DNA of 64,000 bases from Capsicum annuum (taxonomy: Eukaryota; Streptophyta; Magnoliopsida; Solanales; Solanaceae), in contig NC_061115.1 in assembly GCF_002878395.1 (NCBI RefSeq), positions 97,431,373 through 97,495,372 of the forward strand, read 5' to 3'. Positions within the stretch are counted from its first letter, which is position 1. Each line of letters starts with the position of its first letter. Both the position numbers and the translations under genes were made by a program. Of the stretch, positions 10,228 to 21,948 are shown piece by piece. The notes beneath the pieces are model-generated. The model was not told where the DNA came from. It saw only the letters and a list, made by a program, of their open reading frames with translations, and did not search any database.

Positions 10228-10872
10228 CTAAAATGCATATAGCCTATTCTTACATTGACCACTAATAGCACTGGAAGCGGCACCCTGCTGAGTTAGGTGA
10301 CAGGATAGAACTGGAGCATGGTTGGACCGACCCTGCTGACCACTCTTTAGGTAATCTCTGACTCTGTGGCCTGGCTTGCCACACCCAAAACACACATCAC
10401 TCCTAGCTCTACACATACCCTTATGATTTTTACCACATTCACCATAAAGTAGATTAGTACGAATACCCTTCCCACTACCTTGTGACTTAGAGCCTAGTGC
10501 TCTATCTCTACTATTATTCTTAAACTCAGGCACTAGCACACTGGCTGAGAGAGGAGCTAGGGCTGAGAATTTCTAATGGAATTAGAAGCGATTACTACCC
10601 CTTGACCTAGGTTTAAAACTATTCATTTTGTCCCCCTTATTCTTTCTTTCCTTCTTCCTTTGCTCCATCCTCTTACTCAGCATAGCATGAATCAAAATCC
10701 TAGATAGGAAAATATCCTGCAGATTGCTCTGAGAAACTACTCAATAAGCTAAGATTTTAAAAACAGTTCTGAATTCAGCGTAAGAGATATGCTCATTCAG
10801 GTGATATCCCTGAATGGGTGGAGATGTGGGTTGATTCTCATGTCTTCTTCTGCTATTCCTTTTGGGAGTTAT
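10228..10872 (-). pseudogene. gag: R2 gag remnant with most of the capsid deleted
   Basis: The expected start codon is ATA at 10872-10870 (ATG in R8 and in R5 units B and C). The N-terminal part reads to about 10735, then jumps to the late capsid words (LIHAM, KRMEQRKK), so roughly 500 bases present in R8 are missing. The open stretch 10539-10228 (103 codons) carries the nucleocapsid: CGKNHKGMC and the knuckle CFGCGKPGHRVRDY, in which the last Cys has become Tyr. It is not functional as a particle protein. Confidence 0.82.
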
Positions 10873-10995
10873 TTTCTGTAAACAAAAGGAAAAGTTAAAT
10901 TAGATAGAGAGCTTAAATTGAGCTTATGCTAACTCACACAATATGAATACTGAAAGAAGGGAAACTTTCCTAAAATGCCTCACAGTCTTTTGTCC

Positions 10996-11021
10996 ATAAG
11001 TATGGTGTGCTACATACTTAT
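10996..11021 (-). other. Leader stem-loop, R2 copy
   Basis: The arms ATAAGTATG and CATACTTAT pair perfectly over 9 bp around an 8-base loop that reads TAGCACAC on the sense (minus) strand. It starts 57 bases after the primer site. The same 9-8-9 geometry is found in R5 A, B and C, in R7 and in R8, with different but matching arm bases. Confidence 0.75.
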
Positions 11022-11078
11022 GCATAAGACTCTACTTGACGTGACTTTTAAACTTCCTAGGACTCTTTAAAACCTTAG

Positions 11079-11090
11079 GCTCTAATACTA
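11079..11090 (-). other. R2 primer-binding site
   Basis: The minus strand reads TAGTATTAGAGC, two transitions from the initiator-Met site TGGTATCAGAGC. It begins four bases after the LTR end, as in the other copies. Confidence 0.7.
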
Positions 11091-11094
11091 AGTT

Positions 11095-13527
11095 TATAAT
11101 GCCTTGAGAGTACTCCCTGAGCATCACATGGTGCTTACAGCCCCGAGAGACCACAAGTTAACCCATGAGCTGGTACTTACTGTGAGAACTAAATAACATA
11201 ATCATAAATGTAGAATAAAACTAATATGACATAAGGTTTTAATAATTAAAATCAACACTGTGGAATAAAGCTAGAAAATAACTGTTTGAATCTGATAAGT
11301 TAAAGAAAATCTGAATAACTGACTAACATGCTAACTAAAGTCTGAATACTGAATAACTAACTGTAATGTTTGAAAAATTCTAAATTGACTGACTGTGAGT
11401 TGATGGGACAGGCCCCAACTAACTCCACTAACTCTTGAACTAAAGACATAAAGTAAAATAATCTATCCTCAAAATATGAGGACTCACTGCTGCTACTACT
11501 GAGAGTCTAAGATGTTTAAGAATTATCCAGGAACTGAGCGTCAAAACATATGATATAATACATCATAACACATAATAAAGGTATGCGATTAGTACTTTAA
11601 ATATACTGGTATGCTAAATAAGGTGAGTTGACATACATGGTTTCATGAACAGGAATAACAATTATCTAAATATACATATAAAATATGAGGTACTGAATAT
11701 AGAGCATGAAATATATAAATACTGAAAATATGTGAAATCTATAAATATTGTGTATGCATAAAAGTTTGTAAATACAGAAGGTACGTAAAATCTATAGATA
11801 CTGGGATTGCATGACCAAGCATATAACATGAACTAAATAAAAATTTGTAAATTGAAATACTGAAATAGTTGATATCTGTATACCTTAGTCAAACAACACT
11901 GAGACTAAACTACTGATCTGATTATTGGACTAAGACTGTGGAAGCTATCATCTAATCGATATGCCCCAATATGAGATAATCGAGGTCCAACCTATAACCT
12001 CAATTAGAAGGTTATTAATACCGCACCATAGGTATGAACCGTATCTATTTGGATCCACTATTCTGGTATACTGTATTATCTGAAGGATGAAGGGTGTCAA
12101 GCCTAATCTAATGGGTGATCCCTGTGAGATAGTCAATCCTAAACTGATGGATGACTTCTCATATCCTACACTGGCTATGTAGTTCTAATGTATAGGGACT
12201 GCTATTAACGACTCTTCCTATCTGATGGGGAAGTCACCATGCCTACACTCACTCAGTGCTAAATCCCACTCCCAACTGAATGACACTGAGTTACTAACCA
12301 TTTTGAAGTTTAACTGACTGATCTAGTAATGCTCATGATGTATTCTGAAGTTATTCTAAAATTACTGAGATAAGATAAAGTAAACAACTATAATTTTTGG
12401 GTATTTAATAACCCCAGGACTCAAAATCAAAGATAGTAACACAATATTAAACTTAGAAGACTTAGCATGAAAACCTTTATCAACTACTCATTCTTGTAGG
12501 CATTTTGTCAAATACTTGTTGTTCATAGTTTTATCAAATGGTAGGACTGTTATGAAACTTTTAGCAATTGCATGGATTCAACATGAATAGTACTAAATCA
12601 TGATTTTATTCAATGAATGATAACATAAAAACATGACTAATTGAATAACAACAATAATTCCATTCATACATGGTGTAGAATCATAGTTCATGGAGATTCA
12701 TGGTTGAAAACTTAATTTAAAAATAGAGAGAATTGAAAAGATCATAAATTCGTAATTAAAATCAGGTACTTAGACTCATTGGGTAAAAGAAATCTATGAA
12801 TTAACATTTAACATACCTGGGTTAATGAATTTGGGAGAATTGATAGTGAGTTCTTGAGATTTGGCCTTGAATTTGAGAGATAGGGTTGCTTGTTTTTGAG
12901 AAGGGGATCTTTAATTTTGAGAGAGATTGAATAAATAATGATTATTTGGGTTACTTAGAGATTTAATCTCATGATTTAGGCTCATTAGGGCCATGAAAAA
13001 TACCTAAATACCCCTAAATAAATTTAAAAACTCAGACCTAGGAACTGAAATCATTATTTCTCATCCCAGCGTGATACATTCTAATATCACAATCTTACTG
13101 GAAAATGGACAACTGGGAACTGGATTGATGGCACGATGGGGAGCCATCACAGTGCCTCATTGAATATGAAATTAGTTCTTAATGTGATGTGCGATGATTG
13201 CGGAGTCACACTAAAAAGTGATAATTGGGAAAATGGGCATTAGCGTTACATTATGGAATCACATTTCCTCACTAGAAATTGACAAGTGCCATTTGGCCTG
13301 GTCCGCGATGCAGCAGTGTTCCATTTGGCACACTGTATTACAAAAACTGTCCTAACTCTTTGCCCGGGTATTGGATTTGGGCTAATTTTATACCGTTGAA
13401 AAGTTGACTGAATTTCCTATCCAATAGTAAGCTCTAAACTACAAGATACTAAGTATTTTGAAAAGTTTATATTGGAATACTCATAGAGTCAGAGTTAAAC
13501 TGAACTAGGGAAAGATGGGGTATTAAA
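11095..13527 (-). repeat. R2 5' LTR
   Basis: On the minus strand the LTR starts TTTAATACCCCATC at 13527 (normally TGTAATACC) and ends GGCATTATA at 11095. It carries the same blocks as R1 and R3: U3 repeats between 13060 and 13350 (complement of CCAGTG words and GCGATG-type dyads), the TAGGGTT block, and the terminal GGTTAACTTGTGGTC. Length is 2433 bases. Plus-strand open frames here are chance. Confidence 0.8.
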
Positions 13528-14675
13528 GTTCCATTTTAGAGGCTCTTATAGACAACTATATGTTGATTTTTATTTTGACTCTTAGTATTTAATTGAGTTA
13601 TCTATTAATATTATTACTGTAGTTGGTTGGCTTCCACTATATTATTTTACCGTGTTCTGGATTGAAACACCTAGACTTTGAACCATAGAAAAAATTCTCC
13701 ATTTGATGTCACTAGGGTCGGTATGACTAGGGGCTTGAGTCGTACCCCTTGGATATGAGTCATATCCACTATCCCCTCCCCTATCATACATTTATCATCC
13801 TAGGAAGATATTATTCTATCTACCATACAAGTTACCGTCCTCCTCAATCGTACCCTAAGTGTAGGAGTCGTACCCAACAGGATCGTATATAGGGAAGTCC
13901 TAGCTTGACTAGACTGCTTTGGGTATGGATGGTGTGTAAGAGTTAGGGTATGATTCATACACTTTGGATATAAATCAAGGGCATGTGATCGTACCCTTAA
14001 TAATATGGGTGACCTAGAAGAATCCTAGGGTAAGATTCAGGGTACAACTCGTACCCTAGGATATAGTTTGTAAGCTAAGTCATACCCCTACATGGTTTCA
14101 TTTTACAACTTTTAACTAAGGGCGTTGTGATCATTTCCCATTCGTTAAACCTTAATTGCTTTCAATATATGAGTGTATAAGGCCTCCTTAAACACACATC
14201 GAGCGGATCAAACATCCAAAATACTCTCTTAAATTCATCTTTGAAAAATTGGAGGCTAGGGTTTCAAAGGTGATCTTCAAGAGGAAAAGTGAAGTCATAA
14301 TTCTTGGTGAATCATGTTTTCTAAGGCATGTAACTCTTGCCCTTGTTAAATAACTCTAAACCCATGTATTTTACACTTGGATTAGTAAGTGTACATGATG
14401 ACTCTATAGTTAAATGAAAAGGGTTTTGTTGCCTAATGATAAATAATGTTTAATCTTGCTTAGACTTGTGTTTATGCATGCTATTAGTTATGATTTGCAT
14501 ATTTCCATGTTTGTTGTGTGTGGTTTAACATTAGGATATTGAGTAAACCTATCCTTGATGATTTCTACCATGGAAATAACCTTGTTAAAGGTATGCACAT
14601 AAGGTGTTTGTGAAAATGAATAAGTGAATTATCTAGTCACATATGATGATGTGTAGAACTATGGCAATCGCCCAA
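13528..14675 (+). repeat. LTR fragment F1, left half (split by R3)
   Basis: A U3-like part carries repeated TCGTACCC words (13730-14090), followed by a TATA motif (14176-14180) and a leader with CTAGGGTTTC near 14260. This is the layout of an LTR in plus orientation. It is interrupted at 14676 by the solo LTR R3 and probably resumes at 17370. Its parent family is not certain; it may be the 5' LTR of R4. Confidence 0.6.
13730..14095 (+). repeat. Array of about nine TCGTACCC-type motifs
   Basis: Variants of (G/A)(A)GTCGTACCC or GTCATACCC occur near 13735, 13757, 13846, 13868, 13888, 13950, 13988, 14040 and 14080, all on the same strand. They lie just upstream of the TATA motif at 14176. The LTR fragment at 21102-23292 has related words (GTACGACT, ACGAGTGGTACC) near 23230-23280. 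Confidence 0.6.
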
Positions 14676-15064
14676 TGTAATACCCCATATATTTATAAGC
14701 TAGAAAATAAACCCATATTCCTACACATGAAACGTCCTATCCTGAGATTCATATTGGAGTATAGGAACTAGGATGAGTATCCTAGTGATAATAGAGCGTA
14801 TGATGTGTTAATCATATTCATAAGAGTCACTTAGAGTAAGCCAAGCTAAGAACTTTTGAATCTACCAAGTTTTCATGTGTGATTTCACATAGGTCATCTT
14901 TAAATAAGAATAACTTGGTTTATGGGTGGTATTTTGGCAGATTTATACCCTCCACATTGTAGATAATTGAATGAGATTTCTGTTGATACCAAATTCGCCT
15001 AAAACAGACACCCGGTGAAGAAGTTATGGCAATTTAAAGTTTCAGCAGGGTCATTTCAGTCAGT

Positions 15065-15077
15065 GGTGCATTGCACC
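15065..15077. promoter_or_regulatory. R3 U3 palindrome
   Basis: GGTGCATTGCACC is identical to the R1 palindrome at 4963-4975. It is followed by CACATCGCGGTG near 15127 and CCGCGTCGCATCGG near 15176, all upstream of the TATA box. Confidence 0.5.
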
Positions 15078-15263
15078 GTAATCCAAAATACGTTTGTCAA
15101 TTTTCAGTGTGTCTCCGTGATTCCACCACATCGCGGTGAGTTTTCAGGTCACAAACGGAGGGTAACGCGATATCTCCGCGTCGCATCGGCGGTACAAATC
15201 AGGTAATTTTCACAGAAATTAAATGACGCATTTAGAGGGGTATTTGGGTTATCTTTCCACCCC

Positions 15264-15272
15264 TATATATAT
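15264..15272 (+). promoter_or_regulatory. R3 LTR TATA box
   Basis: TATATATAT follows CCACCCC and is succeeded by the same CATAAAC...TTAAACCCTTA leader start as in R1. It is a good candidate core promoter for the LTR. Confidence 0.55.
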
Positions 15273-17369
15273 TCCATAAACATAGAATTAAACCCTTATT
15301 TCACCACAACATACTCTTTCTCTCAAAATCCACTCAAGAACACATTAGGGTTTTTAATTGGGGATTCAAGTTCAAGCAAATTTCTCCATTAATCATCAAG
15401 AATATTCCATCTAAGGTACGCATAGTATTGATCTATGGATCCATTTTGTTCGTAGAGCTCAAGAACCATGTTTGAAATATTATGTTGTGATTGTCTTGTT
15501 GTGATATGACCATGTACATATTGATGATTGTTGTTTAAGTTTCAAGATGATATCTAAAGGTGTTTTCATGAAGTATATGTGTTCGTTAGTTAAAATCCAT
15601 GAACTTTATGTTGTTTAAAATGGGGAAATTCATGAAAACACCCCTAAGATAAAATAATGCATGCAAAGTATTTGATAAAAGGCCTAGGATGATAGAATTC
15701 ATGTCCCATGATTTAATAGTGCTTAAATGACAAGTCCATGCTCTATGCTTTATGATTTCACATGAATTCCACGTGATTGATATGCATCATTGTTGTGATA
15801 TGGATTGAGCATGATATTGAATCTATGCAAGTATACATATGTTGTATGAATTTTCCTTCTATTCATAAGATGCTGAGAACTATGCTTAGTGTGAAATGCC
15901 CTACTTATGATATGGTGAATTATGGACTCTATTTTATGATCAAGTTAGTTATGTGTGTCAGTTTCCTTCCATCAAGTCTTGGGGGGTACTAGTACCCAAA
16001 AAATATAGTTGTGTACCTAGAGCTATGCCACATTATCACGATAATCTTAGAAAAGCCATGATTTATAGAACTCAGTCAGTCATGTGACTCAGGAAATCTC
16101 AGAAATCTATGATCTCAATAAATTCTCAGATAGTAGTACTATTCTATTAGTCAACAGAAGTCAAATACTCAGTCCATGTACAGCTAGTTAAACCATGTTC
16201 AGTCTCTTCAGAGGGAGTAGAAGTTAGCACCGAGTAAACCCAAGGATGGGAACTCTTCTGCCAGTTTAGGGTGTGATTCTTAGTAGTCATCCTTGTGTTC
16301 CAGAACTATATAGCCAGCGTAGGTTGAGACATCTTAACCTGCTAGATTAGGGTTGATGAGATGGCTTAAACTGTCAGTTTAGGGTTCCCACCGTTCTTAT
16401 TTAAGTACCTTCCAACTAAGTGTCACTTACAATTGTCCTTACCAGTGGTGCAGTATTGATACCCTTCCAGTCGGGGCAGAGATTGAACCCCAACCTAGCT
16501 ATATGAATTATTGGGGCATGTCGGTTAAGTAACTACCTCCCACAGTTTTAGTCCTAGTCTCAGTAAAAGAACTCAGATAGTTCTTCAGATTTTAGTATAC
16601 AAGGACTTTCAATTACAGTCAATTCAATTACAGTATAGAACTCAGGTAGTCCCATCAGATTTAGGATAATCAGACATAATCATCTATGTTAAAAAAAATT
16701 CAATATTAGTCATGTTAGATAACAGTAAACCATGTATTAGCATACTGATCCAGATATCATAAATTCATGATTTTAGTTACTATGTATGCATGTTTGTACT
16801 CTTACTTTCATATTAGTTAGTCAGTTAGCATTGTTCATGCATGTAAACCCTTTTGGATTTAGCCTACCTCACTCATATACTCAGTACTCCTAGTCGTAGG
16901 GATGTATTTGTGCTATGGTGCTTTCATTCATGTTACACGATAGGTTCAGAGACAAAAGTTTTAGATCAGCAGTAGTATTCCAGTCGTAAAGTTACAGTGA
17001 GTCCACATCCATTTAAGGATGATATTATATTATTTCATTCATTATTTTAGTTCATTATTTCTAGACGAAGTTAGTTGGAGACATGTTCCTTAAACTCCTT
17101 ATTTCAGATAGTATTTAGAGTCTTTCAGATTTAGTTCAAATTTTAGATTTATCTTTCAGTTGTTTTGGGTATTTGTTACCCTATATAGATGTTATTATTT
17201 ATCAGATATTCTATGCAGTTGAACCTTATTGCCTATTATTCAGATTTTCTACATTCTATAAGTATATTATGTAGTGTACAGGTACAAATATCAGTCATGG
17301 GTTAGCTTGTGGTCCCTCAGGGTCATAAGCACCATGTAGCATTCTGGTTTATCAAATCATGGCATTACA

Positions 17370-17829
17370 ACCAATAAGTATGAATATTTGTTAAATGATA
17401 TTTTAAAGGTATTATAAGCCATTTGTTGTGAAATGATGACCTTGTTGATTTAATAACTAATAAAGGGTTGAAGTCCCTCAATATGAAGATGAGCTTAGAT
17501 TGTTTTTCGACTAAAGTATGGTCAGAATATGGTATAAGATTATTAATGAAATATGAAAAGTTTGTGAGGTTCTTAGTGACTATAAAATAAATCGTATGAT
17601 GAATTGAATAAATGAATTAGTCTGTTGAAATGGTTAGTAATGAAGGATCCCATAAGGACCATGGGGTCATGTATATTGTTAAATATTGCTAAATGGTTAA
17701 AGTCTTTAAGTGTTGTATAGAATGAATATTGATTCATATAAAAAAGGTCAACGTCCCAATGGCAAGTAATGATAGTTATGATGGATTGAGGTTGAAGTCC
17801 CTTGCCTTATGATCAATTGAAAATTTGGG
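17370..17829 (+). repeat. LTR fragment F1, right half
   Basis: The stretch is AT-rich and repeats GTTGAAGTCCCT twice (near 17466 and 17790). It has no coding signal. It continues the sequence interrupted by R3 and then joins directly to an RT fragment at about 17830, so the usual LTR end, primer site, gag and protease of R4 are missing. Confidence 0.45.
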
Positions 17830-18780
17830 AGATTGATATTCTCAAGACTGCTTTCTAAACCTGATATGGTCATTATGGGTTCTTGGTTATGTTATTTGGT
17901 TTGACTAATGATCTAACTGCCTTTATGTATCTTATGAATCGAGTGTTCAGGCAGTTTTTAGACTTATTTGTTATAGTCTTCCTTGATGACCTCTAGGTGT
18001 ACTCTAAGAGTGAGGAGGATCAATCCAATTACCTCCGAATTATGTTGTAAACTCTTAAGGATCAAAAATTATATGCTAAATTTTATAAGTGTGGGTTTTG
18101 ACTGAATGTTGTGACCTTCCTTCGGCATGTTATTTCTAGTGAGATGATCAAGGTCGATCCACAAAAAGTTAAGGCAGTTAAGAAGTGGCCTAGACCCACG
18201 ACTCCAACCGACATTAGGACCTTCTTAGGCTTAGCTGGGTATTATAGGAGGTTTATGGAGAGTTTCTTATCTATTGTTTCTCTGTTGATGAAGCTGACTT
18301 AGAAAAATGTTAAGTTCTTATGGTTCGTTGCTTGTGCAGGTAGTTTTGAGAAGCTGGAGGATAAGTTGACTTTTGGACCAGTTTTGACCCTTCCTGAGGG
18401 TACCGATGGGTTTGTTATGTGTTGTGATGTATCCCATGTAATACTAGGTTTTGTTTTGATGAAGCATGGTAAGGCAGTAGCCTATGTTTCCAAGCAGCTT
18501 AAGGTTTATGGGAGGAATTACCCGATTCACGACTTAGAGTTGGAAGCTGTAGTGTTTGCCCTAAAGATTTGGTGCCATTATCTATATGGGGTACATGTGG
18601 ATATTTTTTTAGACCGTAAGAGCTTGGAGTATGTGTTTACTTAGAAAGAGTTGAATCTCAGGCAAAAGAGGCGGCTTGAATTTCTTAAGGATTATGATAT
18701 AAGTTTGCACTACCATCTAGGTAAATCTAATATGGTTGTTAATGCTCTTTGTAGGTTATCAATACGGATCTTAACTTAAG
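17830..18780 (+). pseudogene. R4 reverse transcriptase and RNase H remnant
   Basis: RT begins at KTAFRT-like text and keeps the catalytic FLDDL near 17980, followed directly by a TAG. The 63-codon stretch 18111-18302 holds IRTFLGLAGYYRRFM. RNase H is the open stretch 18366-18644 with MCCDVSHV (catalytic Asp), YVSKQLKVYGRNYP and LELEAVVFALKIW (catalytic Glu). It continues past a TAG to LLKDYDISLHYHLG-like text near 18690. The RT palm's first half is missing. Confidence 0.85.
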
Positions 18781-18859
18781 ATTCTATACTTTGGACACTA
18801 AGGATAGGGGACTATGTTCAGGAAGTTGTAAAATAATCTATTGGTTCGGATACTATACT

Positions 18860-19760
18860 TATGCATATTAAAGATGATGTGGGTCAGTAAAGGTTATGTC
18901 TTTTGATATTAGGGGAGATGTCATTCTGAGGTACCAAGGAAGGTTGTGTGTTCTAGATATTGATGGGCTCATCAGTCTAGATATACAGTTTATCCAGGTG
19001 CGACTAAGATATACCATGACTTGAAGGAAATCTATTGGTGGAATAACATGAAGGGAGATGTAGAAAATTTTGTGGCCAAGTGTATGGTTTGTCAGCATGT
19101 TAAGGTTGAACACTTGAGGCCTGGTGGTATGTCTCAAGAGATAGAGCTGCCCATATGGAAGTGGGAGATGATTGATATGGACTTCATTATGGGTCTTCTA
19201 CAATCTCACAATCATCATGACTCCATTTGGGTCATTATGGATAAGATGACTAAGTCTTCTTATTTCTTGCCTGTGAGGAGTAACTACTCAGGAGAGAATT
19301 ATGCTAAGTTGTTCATTTCGGAGATAGTCAAGTTGCATGGTATGCCAGGTCCATTATTTTAGATGGGGGTACGCAGTTTTCATCACACTTTTGGAGTTCA
19401 TTTCAAGAAGGTTTGGGTACTCAAGTGAACCTTAGCAGTGCTTTCCACCCTCAAACAAATGGACAAGCCGAATAAACTATTCAGAATTTTAAAGATACCC
19501 TAAGGTCCCATGTTATTATTTTGAAGGGTAGTTGGGTTGGTCATTTCCTTCTTATTTAGTTTGCGTATAATAAAAGTTATCATTCTAGCATTCAGATGGC
19601 CCCTTTTGAGGCTTTTTATAGAAAAAGGTATAGGTCTCCCACTGGGTGGTTTGAGGTTGGTGAGACTTGGTTGTTTAGTCCTGACTTGGTCCACCAATCC
19701 ATGATTAAGGTTGATGTAATTATGGAAAGACTTAACATTTCTCAAAGTTGCCAAAAGTCT
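18860..19760 (+). pseudogene. R4 integrase core remnant
   Basis: The open stretch 19021-19362 has YWWNNMKGDVENFVAKC and CQHVK (zinc-binding Cys pair), then DMDFIMG with the first catalytic Asp. Near 19350 one base is gained or lost, so that LDGGTQFSSHFW (second Asp) lies in another frame. GQAE (Glu) at about 19465 is followed by a TAA. YHSSIQMAPFEAFY (near 19580) marks the end of the core. All three acidic residues survive, but the frame does not. Confidence 0.85.
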
Positions 19761-20280
19761 TATGCATATGTGAGGCGAAGGGGATTTGAATTTAAAGTTA
19801 TTGGGTATTCTTGAAGGTGTCTCCTATGAAAGGAGTCATGAGATTTTGAAAGAAAAGGAAGCTTAGTCCCCGTTATGTGGATCTGTATTAGATTGTATAG
19901 AGGATTGGTAATGTTGCTTATGTGTTGGAATTGCCAGTGATTTTCGCTTCTAGTCACCCTATTTTCCATGTGTCTATGCTGAAAAAGTGTATGGGCGATA
20001 CTTTTTTGATAGTGCTAATTAAGGATGTTGGTGTTACGGAATCTTTATCTTATAAGGAAGTCTCGGTTGAGATATTGGATGGGAAAATTTGTAGATTGAG
20101 GAATAAGGCTATAGCTTTGGTAAACAAACTTTGGAGATGTGAAAAAGTGTAAGAAACTACATGGGAAGCCGAGGAAGATATAAAGGCTAGGTACCCATTT
20201 TTGTTCCCCGTGTTCGATGAGAATGCTTATGGTATGGGTTTCGTTTCCCTCTTGTCACTTTCTGAATTTGTTATTTGATT
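19761..20280 (+). pseudogene. R4 integrase C-terminus and chromodomain-like tail
   Basis: Visible words are LKVSPMKGVMRF, KLSPRYVDLY (the GPY/F site altered to VDLY), HPIFHVSMLKKCMGD and, after several stops, KLWRCEKV then TTWEAEEDIKARYPFLF. The last is the chromodomain-like tail. The 76-codon stretch 19922-20152 is the longest open part. Confidence 0.8.
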
Positions 20281-20346
20281 ATGGTTTATTCTTACTATTC
20301 TCAGGTTAAAAGTTCCTTAACTCTTCATTTGGGGACAAATGATCTA

Positions 20347-20365
20347 GGGGGGGGGGGGGGGGGGG
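20347..20365 (+). other. 19-base G run at the R4 polypurine tract
   Basis: Nineteen consecutive G follow ATGATCTA, directly before the 3' LTR. The position is that of the polypurine tract, so this is probably an expanded tract. Its exact length could also be an assembly or sequencing artefact. Confidence 0.7.
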
Positions 20366-21101
20366 ATAATATAAGACCCTGTAAAAACTTTAATGATTTT
20401 AATTTTGACCCTCCCATATTTTTCAAGTTAATTTTTGACTTGAATTATGATTAGAGATGTTAAAAGGGTAATTTGGGAAAGATTTTAAAATTTTAAAATT
20501 GGTTTGGGGTCATTTTCAGACCTCAAGGTGGTGGCACAAAGGTTAGCCTCCACGATATTGGCGTGGCACAAATTCTACCCTCCATGATAACGCTGTTGCA
20601 TGTTGATCTTTTAATTTCATTGAGCTTTTATTTTTTTTCACTTGGGGTGAGGAGCTTTTGGTAGTTTTACCTCTTGTACAACCTTTAAACATAAAATAAC
20701 CCTATTCCCCTAATTTTTCATAGATCAAGTCACCCTCTTTATCTCTCAAACTCAAAATCCAAGAACATTCAAGGGTTTTACAAGGGATATCCGGGATCCA
20801 AACTTCAAATTGTCTTCAATTCCTTATGTATTTCAGGTCTGTATCTTTCCCTAACTTTAATTTTACATTGTGACATTTATTTACTCATTATCCATGTGGT
20901 TTAAATTGGTAAGTTTGAAACTGGGTTGAGTGGTTTTGATTTTTATCACTTGAATTACTTTTCTCATGTTTTAAATTGATGATTTACTTTGTAATTTATG
21001 ATTTTTGAACTGAATGGATACATTATTATGGGAATTAGAATGGGGAGCATGGGTTTCCCCAATCTAATGAACTTTTGTCTTTGTAATGGCATGAACCTCA
21101 A
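20366..21101 (+). repeat. R4 3' LTR, truncated
   Basis: The LTR starts near TATAAGACCCTGTAAAAAC and runs through a U3 with the dyad CCACG-N7-CGTGG (20550-20566) and a leader with CAAGGGTTTTAC. At 21102 it is cut by a TGTCATGACC-type LTR edge. The missing right part is not found elsewhere in the window. Confidence 0.65.
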
Positions 21102-21919
21102 TGTCATGACCCCGTTTCTCAGGTCATGATGCACCTACTATATTCCACCAGATGGAAAGTACAACTCGTAGTCCGAAATGGATATTAACTAATCACATAA
21201 CCCGACTAGGGGCCTTATCGTAATGGGCATCTCAAATCCAACCAGGACTGGGGACCACCCCCGTTACCCAACCCAACCTCTAACTACCTGCCCTAAGTTG
21301 GTTGAATTTTGAGCATTTAACAAGATAACATAACTATCCAATTTACAAACTCTTAGATTGGTCTATTACCGAGACTGACCCAACCGAGTCCAACCGTCTA
21401 AACCCAACCAATATAAAAACCAAACAAACTATATCCATGAGTTCCACAACAATTATATATAATCACAAAATAAAAGAGAATGGAACAGTGAGAAATTTAG
21501 TCCTATGATATCAGCGCCAATACTAATAGTAATGCTAAGGTTGACACCAATATCGATCCCACCCATACCAACCCATAGTAGTTCCATAAAAGCCTCTAAC
21601 CAAATGAATATGAAATTCCAATTGGGACATACCCCCAACCATAGCCAAAACCAATATCCATAAATAAACCAAAGTATAAAATAACATACATTAAATGGAG
21701 ACTTTTGAAACAATGGAAGCTCACTACTTCAATCTAGTAGCTGATCTCGAATATCTGAAAGCTAAGTAGGAGAAGTAGAGCCTCTTATTCTTGCATCACA
21801 TGGTGATACAGCCACCCAAAGATGGGTTAGTGGGTGAACATTAGCATTAACACAGGATAAGGATAAAATAATGCCAACCAATAAAACCAAATAAACCAAC
21901 CATATGCATACAAACCATA

Positions 21920-21948
21920 CATACACACACACATACATATATATATAA
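21920..21948. repeat. AC/AT simple repeat
   Basis: CATACACACACACATACATATATATATA-like dinucleotide run within LTR fragment F2. F3 has a TATATATATATG run at the matching position (40530-40541), so the run is an old part of the LTR. Confidence 0.8.

Larger units (their letters stand above)
7265..13527 (-). mobile_element. R2: pol-less Gypsy derivative on the minus strand
   Basis: Read on the minus strand the order is 5' LTR (13527-11095), primer site, leader stem-loop, gag and protease remnants, a long non-coding region X, a polypurine tract, and about 350 bases of 3' LTR up to the end of R1. No RT, RNase H or integrase sequence is seen. About 500 bases of capsid sequence are also missing. It is either a non-autonomous element or an element whose pol was replaced; R7 carries the same region X after its leader, which favours the first idea. 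Confidence 0.7.
14676..17369 (+). mobile_element. R3: solo LTR
   Basis: The LTR starts TGTAATACCCC and ends GGCATTACA, with the TG...CA ends expected. It is flanked by CCCAA (14671-14675) and ACCAA (17370-17374), a 4-of-5 match to a target duplication. No internal region or second LTR adjoins it, so it most likely formed by LTR-LTR recombination. It shares its whole block order with the R1 3' LTR: GGTGCATTGCACC palindrome, TATA box, AGTTTAGGGT motifs and GGGGCATGTCGGTTAA. Length is 2694 bases. Confidence 0.82.
17830..21101 (+). mobile_element. R4: chromovirus fragment, RT to 3' LTR
   Basis: The fragment starts in mid-RT and continues through RNase H and integrase to a G-tract and about 730 bases of 3' LTR, which is then cut by another LTR at 21102. 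Its wording (LRPGG, RRGFEFKV) differs clearly from R1, R5 and R8, so it is a separate chromovirus lineage. Frames are broken by stops and by a 1-base shift in integrase. Confidence 0.85.

Noticed and set aside
10996..11021. Perfect 9-bp hairpin as a microRNA or terminator
   Set aside because: The stem is too short for a plant microRNA precursor, and its constant distance from primer sites in six elements points to an element leader structure.
21102..21130. TGTCATGACC at 21102 as the 5' start of a plus-strand LTR
   Set aside because: The leader-like sequence inside the fragment reads on the minus strand, and 41124 shows the reverse form as an LTR end. Not fully settled.
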